Translations under genes and position numbers: made by a program
Origin: Penium margaritaceum
Taxonomy: Eukaryota; Streptophyta; Zygnematophyceae; Desmidiales; Peniaceae
Assembly (NCBI GenBank): GCA_023375785.1
Contig: SZWC01004809.1
Coordinates: forward strand, 30,334-94,333
Direction: 5' to 3'
Length of the DNA: 64,000 nt
Notes under the pieces: model-generated
Database searches by the model: none
The model's input: the letters and a program-made list of their open reading frames with translations, nothing else
What the model was told of the DNA's origin: nothing
Part shown: piece by piece, positions 32,950 to 44,510 of the stretch
Position numbering within the stretch: position 1 is the first letter of the stretch
Layout of the letters: each line of letters begins with the position of its first letter

Positions 32950-34150
32950 CCCTACAGTTAACGTAGTATCAGAAATGCTGTTCGCCACCACACCAACTAC
33001 TAACCCATTTTTTGCAGGTTCCTCACATGGCTCTGGACCCCTGCCTGAGCAGAAATCTGGCACTGCTGAATAGCTCATGTCAGCTATCATACTCTCAAAA
33101 ACCATGGCCATCAAGCATCTGGTACGTGATCTTCCTTTGACACTTCAACATGACCCTTCCAGAAATCCCTGTCACGGCTGCCTCACTGGAAAACAACATC
33201 AGGCTCCATTTTTGTCAAACTCAAAATACATCGCAAAACAGCCGCTGGAGCTCATTCATCTTGATCTATGCTACATCAAGGTGCCATCCTTTTCTGGGAA
33301 GGACTATTTCCTGTTCATCATTGACTACATGCACATGACATGGGCAAAAATCCTTCGCTAGAAGAATGGAATTCCAGAAACTCTAAAAGTCTGGATCACT
33401 CAAGTGGAGAATGAGAAGGATTTAACAGTTAAGACCATCAAGTCCGACAATGGTGGTGAATTTTTCAGCTCTTCCCTCAAGGCTTTGTATGACAGCAAAG
33501 GGATCAAACACCGCACGACTGTGCCATACACACCGCAAAAAAACGGGCGTGCCGAGCACATGAACCAGACTCTCCTAGACCGGACACCCACCATGCTCCA
33601 CACGGCAGGTTTGTCCACGGCCTTCTGGGCTGAAGCTCTCACAATGGCAGCATACATCACAAACCGTCTTCCTACCTCCAAGCTGCCAAAGGGCACACAT
33701 ACTCCCTGCGAAACCTGGATTGGACACCATCCTCATCTGGGCCACGTCCGCATCTCTGGATGCACAGCTTATGCCTGGATCCACCCAGCTCAATCCAAGC
33801 TGGAAACTTGCTCCAAGCTGTGTATTCTTCTTGGATATGACGACAGTTGTGACATCTATCGGCTCTGGGATCCCACTACCAAGAATTTTGTCCAATGCCG
33901 TCGCCCTGTCTTTGATGAAAGCTTCTACAACTGTGTAGTGACTTCTCCACTACCCCCCGTGACTCCTCTTATCCACGTTGAACCTACTTTAGAACCACTG
34001 CAGAAGTTTTTTGTCGATCCCTCCGTCAACGAACATGCTACCATCCTTCCTCCCATCATCCCTGAATAACATGTCTCTAGTTGCGATCTTCCTGCATCAG
34101 CGGCTCCATCAACATCATCTGCTCCACCGGCTTTTGCTGCTCTCCCCGCT
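32950..34150 (+). mobile_element. Ty1/copia fragment E (GAG-pre-integrase and integrase)
   Basis: GAG-pre-integrase is marked by CHGCLTGKQHQAPF (about 33170-33215). Integrase follows with ELIHLDLCYI, TIKSDNGGEFFSS, TVPYTPQKNGRAEHMNQTLL and a C-terminal ISGCTAYAWIHPAQSKL segment, then a Pro/Ser/Ala-rich linker (about 33940-34150). A 221-residue open stretch (33404-34069) makes it one of the better-preserved older copies. It stops at a head-on junction with the minus-strand element D1 near 34150, before any RT. It is truncated at both ends. Confidence 0.85.
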
Positions 34151-37039
34151 CCACCTTTTTGCTGGGCGTACCCCTTTGCGACCAGCCGTGCCTTGTACCG
34201 CTCCACCTTCCCCTCCTTGGTGAGCTTCTTCTTGAAAATCCACTTGGAGCCGATGATTTTCGCGCCCTCCGGCCTATCAATCAGCTTCCAAGTACCGTTC
34301 TCTTCATGGGAGGCGAGCTCAGATTTTATGGCTCCCTCCCACTCAGCCCCATCCTTCTGCTGTAACACCTCCTTGACGGTCTCCGGCTCCTCTTGCGCAA
34401 AGAACACTTGAGCAAACCCAGTCCAGGTACCCTACGCGGCATCAAACCGTTTTGCCGTCCTCCTTGCGCGTCCGCTTCTCCGGGGCTGCTGCTGTTGAGG
34501 CTGCTGCTGCTGCTGCTACCGCTGCTGCTGCTGCTGCTGTCCTCTCACAATGCCACCCGCACTGCTGGCCTGCTCCCCCTCTCTCGGGAACCGTGGAGAT
34601 GCGGGCTCACTCCCCGCCTCCTCGTTCAGCTCCAATGCTGCCGTCGCTTCGGACTCATCGTCCGATGCAGCTGAATGCAAATCAGCCGCTCCAACATCGC
34701 CCGGATGGTTCTCGTTGGCTGGATCCGATGGGACGTCACCCTCTTTTGCGTCCTCCGGTGTCTCCCCCTCAAGGAGTGGCAGCCACTCCCCCCGCTTTGA
34801 GAGACCCGCGTCCTTGTCCTTCCAATAGCTGTCTTCGTCAAACGTGACGTCGTGACTCTTCACGATCTGCTGCCTCCGCGGGTCAAAGAGCCGGTACGCC
34901 TTGCTCCCGCTCTTGTACCCGACAAAGATGCACCGGCGAGTCCGCGGGTCCAGCTTGTCCCGCCCCTCACGTGCCTGCACAACAGCATGTGCAACACAAC
35001 CAAACATGCGAAGGTGTGCCACAGTTGGCTTCCACCCGCTCCACACTTCTTGTGGCATCTTCCACGCCTTGGACTCCGCGTCCTTTAGCGGCTTCGTCGG
35101 CGTCAGGTTCATGATGTACGCCGCTATCCGTGCCGCCTCGCCCCAGTACCGCTACGCGAGGCCGGCATCGATCAACATAGACAGGACCATGTTGAGGATG
35201 GTGCGGTTTGCCCTCTCGGCGACGCCGTTCTGCTACAGAGAGTGTGGCATAGTTTTCTGCCACGCGATCCCCTTGCTCTTCATCCATGCCGAGCAGCCCT
35301 CGTACTTGCCACGGTTGTCGCTCCGGAACGCCTTCACCTGCAACTCCGTTTGTCGCTCCACAACCGCCAAGAATTCGTGCATTCATGACAAGACATCACT
35401 CTTCCGCTTGATGATGTAGAGGTAGAGCTTGCGGCTGTGGTCGTCGATGAAGGTGAAGAAGTAGCGCGCCCCACCAATGGAGGGCTCAAATGGTCCACAC
35501 ACATCTCTGTGCACCACCTCCAACTTCGCCAATGCACGCGTCCCTTTACCATCAAACGGCTGCCGTGTCGCCTTGCCCACCACGCATGGCTCGCACACGG
35601 CATTCTTGGCTACATCGAGGCCCTTGACCTCAAGACCCCGCACCACTTCTTTCTTCGCCATGTCCCTCACAAATGAGGGAGCGATGTGACATAAGTGGCG
35701 GTGCCATGGGTCCAGATTTCCTTCATCCTTCATCACGAGGTTGACGGCGTCAGTCTTCACTGCATCGGCAAGAACCTTGGTACGAAGAAGGTATAGGTCC
35801 TCCTCCCTCTTGCCACGTGCAATCACCTCGCCATCCCCGTCCTTCCGGATGATGACCTCCTTCTTGTTGAAGAGGACCTTGAGCCCCTTGTCGGTAAGGC
35901 GGCTCACTGAAAGCAGATTTGCCCCAGATTTGGGCATGTGGAGCACGTCGTAAATGGTGCACGGAATGACTTTCCCGTTCACCACAGACTCGATGCGAAC
36001 ATTGCCTTTGCCTGCGGCCAACTCTGTTTTGCCGTTGGCCACTGTCATGCGTTACTCGGTGGCGCCGTAGGTGACAAATGCCGCCTGGTTGCATTGTGTG
36101 TGGCGGCCTGATCCGGAGTCGATCACCGTGACTTCCGGATCTGTCAAGTTGGTAGATTCCCTCGCCATCATGGCTTGAGTGTCCTTCTTCCCGCCCTTCC
36201 TGGGCTGGTCCGACTTCTTGTTGGGGCAATCGCGTGCGTCGTGGCCCTGTTTGCCACAATTGTAGCACTCCCCCTTGATGTCACCTTTCTTGGTGCCCTG
36301 CTTGGCACCCTTCCCCTTCTTCCCTCTCCCTCCATCTTGAGGGCGGACGGCATAGGCGGAACTTGATGTTGCCCCGCTCTCTCTCCCACCACGCCGCATC
36401 CATTTGTTGCGGACGTACTCAGCCACCTTCGGGTACTTCAGCTCATCGGCAGACTAGCCGCCTACAACGGTGATCATGGGGCTCCAACTGTCCGGCAAGG
36501 CCTGAAGGAGGATCATAGCTTGCAGCAAAGGGTCGACCTTCCATCCGGTGGCTACGCACTCGGCAGTAAGGGACTCAATCTGCTGCAGGATCTCCATGAT
36601 GTCGTCGCCTTCATTGGCTCAGAGGGTGACGAGCCTCTTGAAGACAAAGAGCTGGTTAGCAAGGTTGGTGGACTGGTAGATGGTGGAGAGTTTCTTCCAG
36701 GCCTCCGCAGCCTCCGTGCATCCTTCAATCAGTGCGGGCAGCGGCGGAGCAAGCGCTAACACCAACAATGCAAGCGCCTTCTTACTGCGCTTCTTGTTCT
36801 TTTCCACTTCCTACAGCGTCACGGTATCTGGAGGCGCGGTCTCTTCACCGTTGACCAGCTCAAGCAGGCCCTTGTCATCAAGGTAGACCTCAAACTACCA
36901 CCTCCACAAGGGGAAGCCGTTCCCATCAAACTTGGAGACGACGCCAATGCTCTCTTGCTAGGTGGTTGCCATGGCGCGCGACAGTAGCGTGAAATTTGAA
37001 GAGCTAGGGTCCTTCTAGGCACGTGGGCCCATAACCCTT
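34151..37039 (-). mobile_element. Ty1/copia element D1, left part missing
   Basis: This is a second copy of family D on the minus strand. Gag with a CYNCGKQGH knuckle, protease (VIDSGSGRHTQC) and GAG-pre-integrase/integrase lie at about 34516-36960 (SVSRLTDKGLKVLF, WHRHLCHIA, FFTFIDDHSRKLYLY). The start of reverse transcriptase follows (GTWKLIDRPEGAKIIGSKWI). It ends in early RT at a junction with fragment E. It is nearly identical to the matching part of D2, so both are young. It has a handful of breaks and shares the LTR 37040-37741 with D2. Confidence 0.92.
37023..37037 (-). promoter_or_regulatory. D1 primer site, complementary to tRNA-iMet anticodon arm
   Basis: On the plus strand GTGGGCCCATAACCC lies two bases from the LTR edge at 37040. 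It is identical to the anticodon-arm segment of eukaryotic initiator tRNA-Met, so the element RNA is complementary to it. This differs from the usual tRNA 3'-end site. Confidence 0.8.
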
Positions 37040-37741
37040 TGTCGGCTCTAGTGGGTGTAGAGGCACCCTCAAGAATGCCTAGCTCTCACTGGTATACGCT
37101 ACTAATGTTTGGGGCAGCCAATGGTCAAGAGTGTGGAGCACAAGGATCACGGATATGAGTGGGCAGAACACGTCGCATGCAGTAGATCTGAATCGAAAGT
37201 CATCTTTGTTGGTTAGAATAGTAAGATTACATCAGATCCTTATAGCCAGTGATCTAAGCTTTCCAACGCATCCAAGCACGCCCAAAACGGAGCAGTACAG
37301 GCCCTGCTACGGCTGTCGAAGTAACCCTTGGTGGAGCCGTCCACCTGGCCTTGCACTCTAGGCAACGGGAGGCGTTTCGACGATGACCCGTCGAAGCGCC
37401 TTTCCTCGCCCAGAAGTCAAGGAGAAGTTCATCCTGGTAAGGTTACCTCATTCACGCCCCTTGTGCATTTGGAGGCCATTAGGAACGAACTCAGATCCCT
37501 GGCGGTGGAACATTCCTCCACCCATGGCGGGTACCAGATTCCACCCACCCAATACCCGATTTTCGGGCTCGGCTAACTTTCTGAATACTCACTCAAATTG
37601 AGCAGTTCAAAGCTCGATCCTGCAGGGAAAAATCCAGGAAATCCAAATCTAGAGTCAGATCAGGTATTGGACCACTTTTTAGTGGTCGAACCAGGGAGTA
37701 CGATCAACGGCACTCATGGCAAGGGGCACACCATGTCAACA
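37040..37741 (-). repeat. LTR shared by D1 and D2 (3' LTR of D2)
   Basis: The 702-bp LTR reads TGTCGGC...CATGTCAACA on the plus strand. Its left side meets the primer site of D1 and its right side meets the polypurine tract of D2. It therefore serves as 5' LTR of one copy and 3' LTR of the other. Confidence 0.9.
37240..37270 (-). promoter_or_regulatory. Putative LTR core promoter, family D
   Basis: On the minus strand GCGTTGGAAAGCTTA is followed by TATAA, with 12 bases between AGCTTA-type sequence and the box. The same module with the same spacing is found in the D2 5' LTR (42488-42518), the solo LTR (52192-52222) and the G LTRs. Confidence 0.6.
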
Positions 37742-37754
37742 ATCTCCCCCTTGC
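37742..37754 (-). promoter_or_regulatory. D2 polypurine tract
   Basis: On the minus strand GCAAGGGGGAGAT abuts the LTR. The same tract is found in elements F and G. Confidence 0.88.
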
Positions 37755-37795
37755 ACCGTAGCCTTGATGCCCTGTCCTTGGAACCTGTACCATTT

Positions 37796-39382
37796 TTAAA
37801 CCTCACAGCGTAGTCCGAGCTCCATGCAGCTCACGTCGTGCCTATCCTTGGGCTGTGCCTTGGTCATGGCATCGGCAAGCATGCGTTTAATGTCACAATG
37901 CACAATAGCCGCATCTCCGTTCGCCACCAAGTCCCGCGCGTAGTGATGCCGGATCTCGATGTGTTTGGTTCTCCTGTGCAGCACCGGGGTCTGGGTCAGG
38001 CTGATGGCACTCATGTTGTCAATGTTGAGCACCGTTGGCTTCCTTTGCGGTACACCGATCTCCTTTAACAGCCGACGCAGCCACACCGCCTCCTTTGCGG
38101 CTTCCGCGAGCACGATGTACTCCGCTTCCGTGTTGGACAGTGCAACACAGTCTTGCTTCCTGCTTGCCCATGAAACTACTGCACCACCAAGCACAAAAAA
38201 ATACCCCGACGTTGATTTTCTGTCATCCACATCACCAGCCCAGTCGGCATCCGAGTAGCCGAACAACTCGAGGGAGTCATCACGCGCTCCCCCTCCAAAC
38301 ACGAGCCGCGACTGTTTTGTCGCCTTGAGATAGCGGAGGATCCGCTTCACCACTTGCCAATGCAGCGGCCCGGGGTCAGCAACATAGCGGCTCACTTGGC
38401 CCTCCGCAAAGGCTAAGTCGAGCCGCGTCGCCACCATGGCGTACATGATGCTCCCCACTGCGGACTGGTATCGCACACCTGCCATCTCCTCCTTCTCCTC
38501 ATCCGTGCTCGGCCCCATGCTCAAGCTTAGCTCACACGTGGTGGTCATGGGTGTGCCGATGGGGTTGCACTCCTCCATGTTGTAGCGGCGGAGCACCTCT
38601 TGCACATACTTTGCCTGTCCCATCTCAAGCGTGCGTGCTTTGTGGTCCCTCTTGATGGCGACGCCGAGGTAGTACTCGAGCTCGCCCATGTTGATCATTT
38701 TGAACCGACCGCCCAGCTGCCGCTTCAGGTTCACCAACTCCTCCATGTCCGATGACATGAGGATGAGGTAATCCACGTAGAGGTCCACGATCTGGTGCAA
38801 CCCTAGCTGCTTTTGCACGTACACGTTGTGATCCGCCTCGCAGCGCTTGAAGCCAAGCTCGACCATGAAGCCGTCCACTTTCAAGTACCACATGAGTGGC
38901 GCTTGCGTGAGCCTGTACAGCGCCTTGCGAAACCGGCACACCTTCCCCGGCGGCGCATCCACCCCTTCCGGCACCTCCATGTAGACCTCCTTGTCAAGGT
39001 CACCGTTGAGGAATGCGGTTCTTATATCCATTTGGTAGACTTCTTAGTCACGCGCCGCCGCCACCGAGAGGATGGAGCGAATGGAGGTGAACTTCACCAC
39101 CGGCCCGAAGGTTTTGTCGTAGTATTGACCTTTTCACTAGGCGTACCCCTTCGCGACCAGCCGCGCCTTGTACCGCTCCACCTTCCCCTCCTTGGTGAGT
39201 TTCTTCTTGAAAATCCACTTTGAGCAAATGATTTTGGTGCCATCCGACCTATCAATCAGCTGCCAAGTAGTGTTCTCTTTGTGGGAGGCGAGCTCAGATT
39301 TTATGGCTCCCTCCCACTCAGCCCCATCCTTCTGCTGCAATGCCTCCTTGACGGTCTCGGGCTCCTTTTGCGCAAACAACAC
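37796..39382 (-). pseudogene. D2 reverse transcriptase and RNase H
   Basis: The RT opens with TTWQLIDRSDGTKIICSKWI and RYKARLVAKGYA (about 39140-39290). It continues with MDIRTAFLNGDLDKEVYMEV (about 38970-39031) and an active-site segment VDLYVDYLILMSSD, then GRFKMINMGELEYYLGVAI. RNase H has YSDADWAGDVDDRKSTSGYF and VALSNTEAEYIVLAEAAKEA, and ends with the KHIEIRHHYARDLV motif. The 37796-39031 part is open for 411 residues. These are the replication domains of a copia polyprotein. Confidence 0.9.
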
Positions 39383-39472
39383 TCAAGCAAACCCAGTCCA
39401 GGTGCCCTACGCGGCATCGTACCGTTTTTCCGTCCTCCTTGAGCGTCCGCTTCTTCGGGGCTGCTGCTGTTG

Positions 39473-39506
<34 letters not shown>

Positions 39507-41013
39507 CCTCTCGCGATGCCACTCGCACCGCTGGCCTGCTCCCCTCTCTCGGGGACCGTGGAGATGCGGGCTCACTCCCCGCCTCCTCGTTCAGCTCCAA
39601 TGCTGCCGTCGCTTCGGACTCATCGTCCGACGCGGCTGAATGCAAATCAGCCGCTCCAACATCGCCCGGATGGTTCTCGTTGGCTGGATCCGATGGGACG
39701 TCACCCTCTTTTGCGTCCTCCGGTGTCTCCCCCTCAAGGAGTGGCAGCCACTCCCCCCACTTTGAGAGACCCGTGTCCTTGTCCTTCCAACAGCTGTCTT
39801 TGTCAAACGTGACGTCGTGACTCTTCATGATCTGCTGCCTCCGCGGGTCAAAGAGCCGGTATGCCTTGCTCCCGCTCTTGTACCCGACAAAGATGCACCG
39901 GCGAGTCCGTGGGTCCAGCTTGTCCCGCCCCTCACGTGCCTGCACAACAGCATGTGCAACACAACCAAACGTGCAAAGGTGTGCCACAGTTGGCTTCCAC
40001 CCGCTCCACACTTCTTGTGGCATCTTCCACACCTTGGACTCCGCGTCCTTTAGCGGCTTCGTCGGCGTCAGGTTCATGATGTACGCCGCTGTCCGTGCCG
40101 CCTCGCCCCAGTACCGCTACGCGAGGCCGGCATCGATCAACATAGACCGGACCATGTTGAGGATGGTGCGGTTTGCCCTCTCGGCGACGCCGTTCTGCTG
40201 TGGAGAGTGTGACGTAGTTTTCTGCCACGCGATCCCCTTGCTCTTCATCCATGCCGAGCAGCCCTCGTACTTGCCACCGTTGTCGCTCCGGAACGCCTTC
40301 ACCTTCAACTCCATTTGTCGCTCCATAGCCGCCACGAATTCGTGCATGCATGACAAGACATCGCTCTTCCTCTTGATGATGTAGAGGTAGAGCTTACGGC
40401 TGTGGTCATCAATGAAGGTGAAGAAGTAGCGCGCCCCACCAATGGAGGGCTCGAATGGTCCATACACATCTGTGTGCACCACCTCCAGCTTTGCAAATGC
40501 ACGCGTCCCTTTGCCATCAAACGGCTGCCGTGTCGCTTTGCCCACCACACATGGCTCGCACTCGGAATTCTTGGCTACATCGAGGCCCTTGACCTCAAGA
40601 CCCCGCACCACTTCTTTCTTCGCCATGTCCCTCACAGTTGAGGGAGCGATGTGACATAAGTGGCGGTGCCATGGGTCCAGATTTCCTTCATCCTTCATCA
40701 CGAGGTTGACGGCGTCAGTCTTCACTGCATCGGCAAGAACCTTGGTACAAAGAAGGTATAGGTCCTCCTCCCTCTTGCCACGTGCAATCACCTCGCCATC
40801 CCCGTCCTTCCGGATGATGGCCTCCTTCTTGTTGAAGAGGACCTTGAGCCCCTTGTCGGTAAGGCGGCTCACTGAAAGCAGATTTGCCCCAGATTTGGGC
40901 ATGTGGAGCACGTCGTAAATGGTGCACGGAATGACTTTCCTGTTCACCACAGACTCGATGCGAACATTGCCTTTGCCTGCGGCCAACTCTGTTTTGCCGT
41001 TGGCCACTGTCAT
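39301..41013 (-). pseudogene. D2 integrase and Gln/Ser-rich linker
   Basis: GAG-pre-integrase shows WHRHLCHIAPSTVRD and CEPCVVGKATRQPFDG (about 40540-40660). The integrase core has VHTDVYGPFEPSIGG, FFTFIDDHSRKLYLY, KAFRSDNGGKYEG and SHSPQQNGVAERANRTILNM (about 40145-40480). The C-terminal part (39301-40077) carries VWKMPQEVWSGWKPTVAHL, then a SEP-rich linker with a CTG/CAG-derived poly-Ser/Ala/Gln run near 39470-39510. Confidence 0.9.
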
Positions 41014-41016
41014 GCG

Positions 41017-42279
41017 TTACTCGGTGGCGCCGTAGGTGACAAATGCCGCCCGGTTGCATTGTGTGTGGCGGCCTGATCCGGAGTCGATCACCGTGACTTC
41101 CGGATCTGTCAAGTTGGTAGATTCCCTCGCCATCATGGCTTGAGTGTCCTTCTTCCCGCCCTTCCTGGGCTGGTCCGACTTCTTGTTGGGGCAATCGCGT
41201 GCGTAGTGGCCCTGTTTGCCACAATTNNNNNNNNNNNNNNNNNNNNNNNNNNNNNNNNNNNNNNNNNNNNNNNNNNNNNNNNNNNNNNNNNNNNNNNNNN
41301 NNNNNNNNNNNNNNNNNNNNNNNAATGCCGCCCGGTTGCATTGTGTGTGGCGGCCTGATCCGGAGTCGATCACCGTGACTTCCGGATCTGTCAAGTTGGT
41401 AGATTCCCTCGCCATCATGGCTTGAGTGTCCTTCTTCCCGCCCTTCCTGGGCTGGTCCGACTTCTTGTTGGGGCAATCGCGTGCGTAGTGGCCCTGTTTG
41501 CCACAATTGTAGCACTCCCCCTTGATGTCACCTTTCTTGGTGCCCTGCTTGGTACCCTTCCCCTTCTTGCCTCTCCCTCCACCTTGAGGGCGGACGGCAT
41601 AGGCGGAACTTGATATTGCCCCGCTCTCTCTCCCACCACGCCGCATCCATTTGTTGTGGACGTACTCAGCCACCTTTGGGTACTTCAGCTCATCGGTAGA
41701 CCAGCCGCCTACGACAGTGATCATGGGACTCCAACTATCCGGCAAGGCCAGAAGGAGGATCATAGCTTGCAGCTGAGGGTCGACCTTCCATCCGGTGGCT
41801 ACGCACTCGGCAGTAAGGGACTCAATCTGTTGCGGGATCTCCATGATGTCGTCGCCTTCGTTACCTCGGAGGGTGACGAGCCTCTTGAAGACAAAGAGCT
41901 GGTTAGCAAGGTTAGTGCACTGGTAGATGGTGGAGAGTTTCTTCCAAGCCTCCACGGCCTCCGTGCATCCTTGAATTAGTGTGCGCTGCGGCGGAGCAAG
42001 TGCTAACACCAACAATGCAAGCGCCTTCTTATTGCGCTTCTTGTACTTGTCCACTTCCTCCAGCGTCGCGGTATCCGGAGGCGCGGTCTCTTCACCGTTG
42101 ATCAGCTCAAGCAGGCCCTTGTCATCAAGGTAGACCTCAAATAGCCACCTCCACAAGGGGAAGCCGTTCCCATCAAACTTGGAGACGACGGCAATGCTCT
42201 TTTCCTCGGTCGTTGCCAAGGCGCACGACAGTAGCGTGAAATTTGAAGAGCTAGGGTCCTTCTTGGCACGTGGGCCCAT
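41017..42279 (-). pseudogene. D2 gag and protease (contains an N run)
   Basis: Gag starts MGPRAKKDPSSSNF near 42279 and includes VSKFDGNGFPLWRWLFEVYL and a UBN2-type core with LVTLRGNEGDDIMEIPQQIE. A CCHC knuckle (CYNCGKQGHYARDC) and a protease motif (VIDSGSGRHTQC) follow. The knuckle and protease segment appears twice, on either side of 97 N, which looks like an assembly duplication and not a real double domain. Confidence 0.9.
41227..41323. other. Run of 97 N flanked by identical 185-bp sequence
   Basis: Positions 41042-41226 and 41324-41508 are the same 185 bp. This is the pattern of two overlapping contig ends joined with an arbitrary gap. Confidence 0.9.
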
Positions 42280-42284
42280 AACCC
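42270..42284 (-). promoter_or_regulatory. D2 primer site, complementary to tRNA-iMet anticodon arm
   Basis: GTGGGCCCATAACCC on the plus strand, two bases from the 5' LTR edge at 42287, is the same as in D1. Confidence 0.8.
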
Positions 42285-42286
42285 TT

Positions 42287-43003
42287 TGTTGGCTCTAGTG
42301 GGTGTAGAGGCACCCTCAAGGATGCCTAGCTCTCACTGGTATACGCTACTAATGTTTGGGGCAGCCAATGGTCAAGAGTGTGGAGCACAAGGATCACGGA
42401 TGTGAGTAGGCAGAACACGTCGCATGCAGTAGATCTGAATCGAAAGATGTTTTTTTTTAGTTATTATAGTGAGATTACATCAGATCCTTATAGCCTGTGA
42501 TCTAAGCTTTCCAACGCATCCAAGCATGCCCAAAACGGAGCAGTAGAGCCCCTGCTACGGCCGTCGAAGTAACCCTTGGTGGAGCCGCCCACCTGGCCTT
42601 GCACTCTAGGCAACGGGAGGCGCTTCGACGATGACCCGTCGAAGCGCCTTTCCTCACCCAGAAATCAAGGAGAAGTTCATCCTGGTCAAGGAGGTCCTTA
42701 TGGTTACCTCATTCATGCCCCTGGTGCATTTGGAGGCCATTAGGAACGAACTCGGATCCCTGATGGTGGAATATTCCGCCACTCGTGGCGGGTACCAGAT
42801 TCCACCCATCCAACACCCGATTTTTGGGCTAGGCTAACTTTCTGAATACTCACTCAAATTGAGCAGTTCAAAGCTCGATTCTGCATGGAAAAATCCAAGG
42901 AATCCAAATTTAAAGTCAGATCAGGTGTTCGGACCACTTTTTAGTGGTCGAACCAGGGAGTACGATCAACGGCACTCATGGCAAGGGGCACACCATGTCA
43001 ACA
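42287..43003 (-). repeat. D2 5' LTR
   Basis: The 717-bp LTR reads TGTTGGC...CATGTCAACA on the plus strand. It is a little longer than its partner, mainly through a 13-bp length difference near 42687-42700. Confidence 0.92.
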
Positions 43004-43495
43004 GGTGAAGGTGTTGGGTCTGGGTCGCCTCCCTGCTCTACGCTCTACCCTCTCTTTCTCTGCGCCTTGCCTCCTTGAATGGCTTGACCGCCCATCCTTG
43101 ACTACCACCAAAGTTTTTGCAACCAACAACAAAAATACAAGGGAAGGGGACCCGCGGCGGGATGCTGCCGCCCACCAGTCACCACAGCAACAGGGGGCTC
43201 CAAGGAGTTAGCTTTGAGGTGATCTTTGGGGCACCCTCGATGACCACCCTACCCGGAAAACCAGCCTGACGGTCCGGCCCCGCATGGTCAGCTGGCCTGG
43301 CGGCCAACCAGTGGGGGATTTTGGGTCTACTGTTGTCGACTCTCTTTTGTTTTTCTCCCCAATCCCCTTTTCGGCGGTTTGGCTTTGCCATCCTCCACAC
43401 CATCCTGCGGTCTTCTCGTGCCTTCCGCTCTCCTTTCTTCCCTCATTAATGGAAGGGCTCTCGACTTGCAATCACCCGGGGGGGGTGGGGGCTCT
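43004..43495. other. Spacer between D2 and F
   Basis: About 490 bp, pyrimidine-rich in places and with a G run at 43479-43490. A Pro/Leu-rich plus-strand frame is open but matches no domain I recognise. It may be surviving pre-insertion sequence. Confidence 0.5.
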
Positions 43496-44467
43496 TGTCA
43501 GAAACTGGGGTGCAGTTCCAACGTGGCCCGACGGGTCTTCTGTGCTCATGGCTTGTTTTATGCGGGTTCTGAGTCAAAGCGTGAGCTTCATGTTGCCTCA
43601 CGCTATGTTTCTGGGAGTGGAAGACACTTCTGACACAGGCACTTTTGGGAAGGCAATAACGCAAATTTTCATTAGTTTTTTAACATAGACAAGATTTCAA
43701 TATTTGTAGCCCTATTCATGAGCTCTCCAACGCACCAAATCGTGCGTGATTCGGATCATCATAGCTCTTGCTACGTCAGCCCAAGTGCAGCACCCCAAAC
43801 CAGCCGCTCAGTCGGCGGTGCGCACCATGTCCCCCGCCGAGGCGCCTTCACACATCAAGGACCCATCAAAACATCATTTGAGGCGCAGATGTCCCTACAC
43901 ATTGTGGCGGTGCCCCTCGCGCCTTTGGGGTCTGTTTTGATCAGCTCATCATCGAGCTTGGTGATGGGGATTGATATGGTTTGAAACCTGTTCGCGGACC
44001 TGTAGTCGGAATTTTGACCCGAGTACCCGAGTAACAAACTGTTGTACTGAGTTTCGGACTTTGAGCCAGGATTTTGGCTAAGTCCCTCAGTAACAAAACT
44101 CTAGTATTGAAATCCGACGAATCATCCACCGGACGCCTCTGCACTCCTTCTGCAGCAAAATCCCTAGATGGCATTTTGTTACTCGTTGCGGTCAATGATT
44201 AACCGGCAGTCGAACCGCGGGCAGCTCCCAGAGCCGGCGCGCATACACCCGCTTTGGAAGCCCATCTCCCTCGTTCCTAATCTGATTCTGGAAAAACAAC
44301 TTCCATCGCATTCAGCGACTTCTCAACTTTTAGGAACAAACCTCTATTTTAGGATACGAGCAATCCTTGAGTTTTCAGATTGAAAGATGAGGAATTTCCT
44401 CTCTTTGGCGGTTCATCAGCGCCTCCAGACACCACACTTGGGCATGCAGTGGGGCAAATCTTCAACA
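43496..44467 (-). repeat. F 3' LTR
   Basis: The 972-bp LTR reads TGTCAGAAACTGG...AATCTTCAACA on the plus strand. It is nearly the same length as the undisturbed G LTR (974 bp) and similar to it in reverse orientation. Confidence 0.88.
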
Positions 44468-44480
44468 TTCTCCCCCTTGC
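44468..44480 (-). promoter_or_regulatory. F polypurine tract
   Basis: On the minus strand GCAAGGGGGAGAA abuts the 3' LTR, matching G exactly and D2 closely. Confidence 0.88.
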
Positions 44481-44510
44481 ACATGCCATGCCCGCTGCTC
44501 CTGCTTGCTC

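Larger units (their letters stand above)
37040..43003 (-). mobile_element. Ty1/copia element D2, full layout
   Basis: This is a full-layout copia on the minus strand: 5' LTR 42287-43003, primer site, gag-protease, integrase, reverse transcriptase-RNase H, polypurine tract and 3' LTR 37040-37741. It is about 6.0 kb, including a 97-base run of N. The LTRs are in the mid-90s percent identical by eye, so the insertion is fairly young. It looks almost whole, with about four or five breaks. The base composition is GC-rich compared with the older elements around it. Confidence 0.93.

Noticed and set aside
34452-34847. Plus-strand frames opposite D1 (similar ones at 39439-39820)
   Set aside because: They mirror the minus-strand copia linker and recur at the same place in D2. 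They have no domain of their own.
43208-43688. A Pro/Leu-rich plus-strand frame in the spacer and F LTR as a host gene
   Set aside because: It runs from the spacer straight into the F LTR, has no recognisable domain, and its openness fits the local composition.
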